This document shows, one piece after another, positions 59,601 to 64,000 of a DNA stretch of 64,000 nucleotides. The position numbers and the translations under genes are program-made. Positions within the stretch are counted from its first letter, which is position 1, and each line of letters opens with the position of its first letter. The notes under the pieces are model-generated. The model was not told the origin of the DNA. It ran no database searches and saw only the letters and a program-made list of their open reading frames with translations. This DNA is from Molossus alvarezi. Lineage: Eukaryota; Chordata; Mammalia; Chiroptera; Molossidae. The DNA lies in the NCBI GenBank assembly GCA_037176705.1, contig CM073889.1, positions 107,525,890 through 107,589,889 on the forward strand. Direction: 5' to 3'.

Positions 59601-60336
59601 CACCGTTTTCATTATTTATTGTAACATGGAAAACTAAAGTGCAGGAAAAAAATGTATCCCAACATCTTTCTTGTGTACACTTGGAATTATTTTCACTTGG
59701 GCACATCCAAGATAAACTCAACTTTCAAGAAGCCTTGGATATTTTTTAATCATCTGTGTAAGAGTGATACATATGCTTGATTACTTCGGTTGAATAGCTT
59801 TATTCTGGATCTCTCATAACTAAAGCTAAATCCAAAGACCTGAAAAGGGACAAAAAAGAAGGAAAAAAACACACACAAAAAAAAAAAAAGAAAAAGAAAA
59901 AGAAGGGAAAGATAGCAAAAGAAAGCGCAAACTAATAGGGAAAAGTGGGCTCTGGCTTCTAGGATTGAGCCAGTGGTGATAATGGAATTGTGGGGGCTGC
60001 GCTAGCTCGGGGGGGGGGGGTGATTTTTTTTCCATGTTTGTCACATCTAAGTGGTCTTTATGAACATGAGTTTTAAAGGTTATAATTTTCTGCTTTACTT
60101 TCATTTAGACTGTTGAAAGAGGTTAATAAATTTTGTCCATCAAAAAATGAAGACAGAAGAAACAATTTTGTTCTTGTCTCTTTGGGTTATGACCCAACAA
60201 GCTAACTACCATTAATGTAATTAATTTATTTAAATTCGTTTCTAACACAGAAATGTCTAGGATTTTGGTGATTATTTAATGCTTCCTTAGTTTAATTTTA
60301 CTCCTTGTGCTTATTTATCAACATCTAGGCCAATGG

Positions 60337-60350
60337 TGCATCGCGATGCA
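60337..60350. other. 14-bp perfect palindrome in the 3' UTR
   Basis: TGCATCGCGATGCA equals its own reverse complement and holds two CpGs in otherwise AT-rich, CpG-poor sequence. It might be a DNA-binding site or a constrained RNA segment; no function is known to me. Confidence 0.5.
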
Positions 60351-60996
60351 AAATCACTTTTAGAATGATCTTGAAGGTTCAGTTGCTTTATAAAGCAGTG
60401 CGATTCTGTTACAGACAGGGAAGCAATACAGGTTACAAAAGAGAGAGGGAGAAATCAAGGTATGTTTCCTTCTTGAATTAACTTTGAAAATAGTTTAAAT
60501 AACAATTATTAAATTATTTAATTTAAGTTCGCAGCCCCACCAGGTACCAGGCGAGGTTCACCTTTTAATTGTTGGGGCTGCAGAGCCTTCATAGTGTAAC
60601 TTATTTATTTAACTTATTCAGCATCTGCGAAAGGTGCCCTGTATAGTTTCTATTTTCTATTTAAAACAACAGAGAGCACTAGAGTTTGCGTGCGGTCAGA
60701 ACAACAGAGCGAAGTTTGTGGACAAGCAATGACTATTCAACTCGAACCTGTGCGTTCAGAAAACATAAGCCGAGACCCTGCTTCACCGGCCTGGATTTCG
60801 GGGCTTCTATACAGAAACTGGAAAAATACATTAAAAAAAAAATCCTAACAGCAAAAAGAGAGAAACCCTTATACTAGCTGCTTCCAAGAATGAACTCTGT
60901 GTGTGTGTAAAACAACAAGACAAAAAAGGAGGAAAAAAAAAAAAAAAGCAGAAAAAGAAAAAAAAAAAAAGGAAAAACTTTCTATTTCTAGTGAGA

Positions 60997-61070
60997 ACCA
61001 AAGAAGGCTACCTCACTGACTTTTTCCATTTGTAATTTTAATCGTGTTGAAACACCAAAGATACCAAAGA
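60997..61070 (+). promoter_or_regulatory. miR-9-5p seed-match cluster 2 (3 sites)
   Basis: ACCAAAGA at 60997-61004, 61054-61061 and 61063-61070. The last two are separated by one base, so they cannot be occupied together. A let-7-type CTACCTC match lies at 61007-61013. Confidence 0.7.
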
Positions 61071-62351
61071 TTTCTTTCTCTGTGCGGTCTGCATTTTGCT
61101 TGTGCTCTTTTATAGTTTTAACTGTTCTCTCTGACATATGGTATGTATAGCCACAGCTCAGATACCCCAAAGAAAGAGTGATCTGTGCGACGGCGGCTGC
61201 TAATTTGGAAAGGGATATTTTCTGTGTTTCTCGCATTTGTTCACTGTCCCTGCCACGTGTTCAGGATGCAAGTTCAGATGCTGCTGCAATTGGATTCCTT
61301 AAATTCCATTTCCAAATGGGTGGAGAAGTCTGGTTGGAAGTGGCCTTCTGTGCTAGCCATGACCTTGTTCCTGCCGTGGAGCTACTGCAGTCAAGATTTC
61401 CAATTACTGGACCATAGAAACTCTAACCACTCAACAGTAGAGCTAGAAGGGGCCTTAGAAATCATTTAGTCCATGTCCCCCACCCCCTGGAGGCCTGGAG
61501 GAATGAAATTGTTGCCCGAATTAAACAGCTACGTTGAGGCAAAGGCCTCCTGCTCGGCACTGCCTCTGCGTGAGACGGGCCACGCAATGTCAAAGAGCAA
61601 GGTGGCGGTCCTTTAACAATGAGTAGGGCCTGGGCCGATTGCTTAACATTTCCAGTGGGTAAAAATAGTCACAGGCATCTCAGTATTTTTTCCAGTTAGA
61701 ACCTCACCAGAAATTCACGTGTGTTCAGTGGCTGTAAAAGTGGCCAGCCCTGAAACATTAGGGCCCATAGAGAGGTTTTTGCCTTGGAAGGCACATTGAC
61801 CCAGAGTGATCGCTGCTGAAGCTCCCCTTTACAAAGCATGGTATACGGGCACTTTGTGCTTCTATGAGAAGAGCAAGTGTGTTCCTGGTCAGCTGAGTTT
61901 AATTATTATGGCTCCTTTAGGTCAATATCAGAGAAAGGGAATCTGATCACCATCTGCACAGGCGACGTTTAAGCTGTTAAGCTTTTCCTCTTCCTGCTGC
62001 CCTGTAGGTGTGTGTTCATGTTTCATTTCTAAGGCCACTGTGTATTTATGAGACAACCTTAACCTGACATCAAGGATTATTTAGTGTAAAGAAAAGATGA
62101 CCCCAAAATTTCAGAGGAGTAGATAAGCCAGTTTAAGAAATTATTACTTAAAGTTGCTTCTTTCTTCCCTTCTTACTCAAGAAATTAATTAGTCGTCTTT
62201 GGATTGCATTAAGTGATTAAGTCATTATTAAGATTCGTTAGAGTGACTTGTATGTTGGCTAATGAATCACTCAGCTTCTGACCATATGGGTTTTAAACAT
62301 ATGCAAAGACCCCCTCTCGCCTTCATTTCACATGATGTGGCTATCTTTGAG

Positions 62352-62569
62352 GGGTTTTTTTATTCTTACCTGAGGACTTTTTTTTTTTTAATCTTCAGAT
62401 AGAGCAGGAGAGAGAGAGAAACATCAATGTGAGAGAGACTGCCACCCACACGACCCAACCAGGGCCAGGGACAAACCACAACCGAGGTACGTTCCCCTAG
62501 CAGGAACTGAACCCGGGACTCTCTGGTCCGCAGGCCGATGCTCTAACCACTGAGCCAAACCAGCCAGAG
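62352..62569 (-). mobile_element. VES-type SINE inside the ONECUT2 3' UTR
   Basis: A minus-strand copy with flanks GCTATCTTTGAG (62340-62351) and GCTATCATTGAG (62569-62580), a one-mismatch duplication. It is antisense to the transcript and is the only transposon I recognise between exon 2 and the window end. Confidence 0.9.
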
Positions 62570-63107
62570 CTATCATTGAGCTTTTAAGGGGACCATTTAG
62601 ACAAAGAAGCTAAGAAGGAAAAAGACCAATCAGCTTATGCCTCGACAAAGTGGAGCTAGTAGAGGAATTTAGAAGACAGATTGACCACCGTTAGGAGACC
62701 CGCCCACCCCTTTCTGTCATTTCCAAGCACCGGACTGACGTGCAGATCCCCTCTGGTCCAGACGAGCTGAAAGCTCCCCTCCCCTCTCCATGGCGAACCT
62801 GTAAGGCCGTCCTTCCAAACCACAGATTGCATTGGTTTTCTTCCCCACTCCCTGCTGGCAAGAGCATTCTCGGAACACCTGGGAGGCACAGCAAAGATCT
62901 GAGCACTGCGCAGCAGAGTGCTCCCCTCTAAGCAGCACCGCCTTCCCTGCCTTCCAGCACCAGGCCCCACGCGGGACCTGAAGAGCGATGGCAGCCTGAA
63001 CACAGAAAACATCCCCGGTCGGCAGAGCCCCTCCTCAGCAATCTCCCCTCAGCCTCATGCTTCACTTGCAAAGTGTGACCTAACCACGGGACGAGTGCCT
63101 TGCTTGA

Positions 63108-63274
63108 ACCAAAGCAACGATCTAGCCAGTCTGGACCTCTCTGTGCTTTTTTAAATCCTTCTGTGAATACCTCAGCTTCAACTGGGCCTCCATACAGTGA
63201 ATTGGTGGGCTTATTGTACTGTGGTGCTTTGCAACGCAACCCTGCAAAGAACAAGATTTGTACGAATACCAAAG
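63108..63274 (+). promoter_or_regulatory. miR-9-5p seed-match pair 3 (2 weaker sites)
   Basis: ACCAAAG at 63108-63114 and 63268-63274 without the final A. A miR-124-type GTGCCTT match is at about 63095. Confidence 0.5.
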
Positions 63275-64000
63275 GTTCTCTCTCTGTCTCTTCCTCCTGC
63301 TCCCCGTCCTCCTTTTCTAGTTCCTCACGGTTCCAAAGCTTTAATACGAACCTGGGCATGTTGGCAATGCAGACCGCGCAATTCCTTACCGAATTTTCTC
63401 AGATATACCTCATAGATGATAGTGTTTAGAGTAATGTTATTATAGCGTATGTAATAAATTATTCACTGTTTCTTTTGGTAACTGTGATTTAAAAAAAGAA
63501 AAAAGGAAAAAAAAGCTTTATACGTTTTAGGTTGTGCTTTTGTAATAGACAAAAAGGTGCGCTTAAAAAAAAACAATGTATGTTCTTTTTTTTCCCCCTT
63601 TGGATTTTATTTATTCTGGATTGGGGAAAGTTGCAGAATGAGCCCAAAGTTTACAGTTTCATATTTTTGCTGAAGAAACAATCTGTGTTCATTTGCTCTG
63701 TTGAAAAAGAATATTATTTTCTACATTTGTGCTACTTGGTCTGAACAATTAATTGTTCTGTGTTAACAGTGTAGTATTATAATTAGCAACTGCCAATCAG
63801 TGCTATAATTTTATGCATGAGGCTAAAAAATTAGCAGTGTGATGCATTGTGGTCTTAATAGCAACATTTCATTTTGAACTAGATCTTCCCCTTTGGTTCA
63901 ATGGACTTTATTTATGCATGGGCGCCAATCGTTTGTGAGCAGTTGTGGAACAGTTGTGTATACATTAAACTGTGAAAATGTACACAGTTCAGCCTCAGGC

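Larger units (their letters stand above)
53507..64000 (+). other. ONECUT2: ONECUT2 3' UTR (long, runs beyond the window)
   Basis: ONECUT2 mRNAs are known for a 3' UTR of well over 10 kb. Here the sequence after the stop codon is mostly AT-rich, almost free of transposons and without credible coding frames to the window end. AATAAA hexamers occur (for example near 54098, 54655, 54743, 57710, 59548 and 63450), but none sits in an obviously decisive setting, so shorter isoforms are possible. It holds 12 miR-9 seed matches, A-rich tracts near 59870-59900 and 60930-60972, G runs at 56777-56787 and 60009-60020, a TA run at 56101-56118, and one SINE at 62352-62569. The extent is inferred from knowledge of the gene. 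Confidence 0.75.

Noticed and set aside
61400..61500. GAAGGGGCCTTAGAAATCATTTAG-like segment, resembling an ancient repeat
   Set aside because: The similarity to an old mammalian repeat is weak and the family could not be named; not annotated as an element.
1..64000. CRISPR array, operon or other prokaryote-type system
   Set aside because: The window is mammalian; the only regular tandem array is the 240-bp L1/SINE triplication.

Overview
This is mammalian genomic DNA carrying one protein-coding gene, ONECUT2 (Onecut-2, a CUT-homeodomain transcription factor), on the plus strand. Exon 1 (coding 8997-10236) and exon 2 (coding 53220-53506) are separated by a single ~43 kb intron. They join in frame to a 508-residue protein with the complete CUT domain in exon 1 and the complete divergent homeodomain in exon 2. 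From 53507 to the window end the sequence is best read as the very long 3' UTR typical of ONECUT2, and no convincing end is seen. The many tRNA-derived VES-type SINEs (about 20 copies, several with clean target-site duplications) point to a bat (Chiroptera). The family or species cannot be fixed from the sequence alone.

Layout. 1-8450: intergenic DNA with a distal CpG island (about 760-2340) holding an AT-rich homeodomain/E-box motif cluster, then unique AT-rich sequence. 7880-8996: proximal promoter and 5' UTR, with CRE-like, GC-box and inverted CCAAT motifs in a CpG island that runs through exon 1. 10237-20613: intron 5' part, free of recognisable transposons, with blocks that look like regulatory DNA, including perfect ONECUT-type sites. 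20614-52630: transposon-rich intron with VES SINEs, LINE-1 copies (a nested inverted pair with readable target-site duplications and a probable twin-primed 5'-inverted element), LINE-2, MIR, an MLT1-type solitary LTR, an antisense NPM1 processed pseudogene and a perfect 240-bp tandem triplication. 52631-53219: unique sequence leading to the exon 2 acceptor. 53507-64000: 3' UTR with one SINE and 12 miR-9 seed matches.

How it works together. ONECUT2 is a dosage-sensitive developmental regulator of liver, pancreas, retina and nervous system. The window suggests several control layers: CpG-island promoters, possible autoregulation through intronic ONECUT sites, a minimal upstream ORF touching a weak start codon with a better internal start 19 codons later, and strong post-transcriptional repression through the miR-9-site-rich 3' UTR. 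I found no tRNA or rRNA gene, no CRISPR array and no second intact protein gene. No undescribed multi-gene system is evident. The points most worth checking are the miR-9 site density, the start-codon arrangement, the identical 240-bp triplication and the upstream CpG island.
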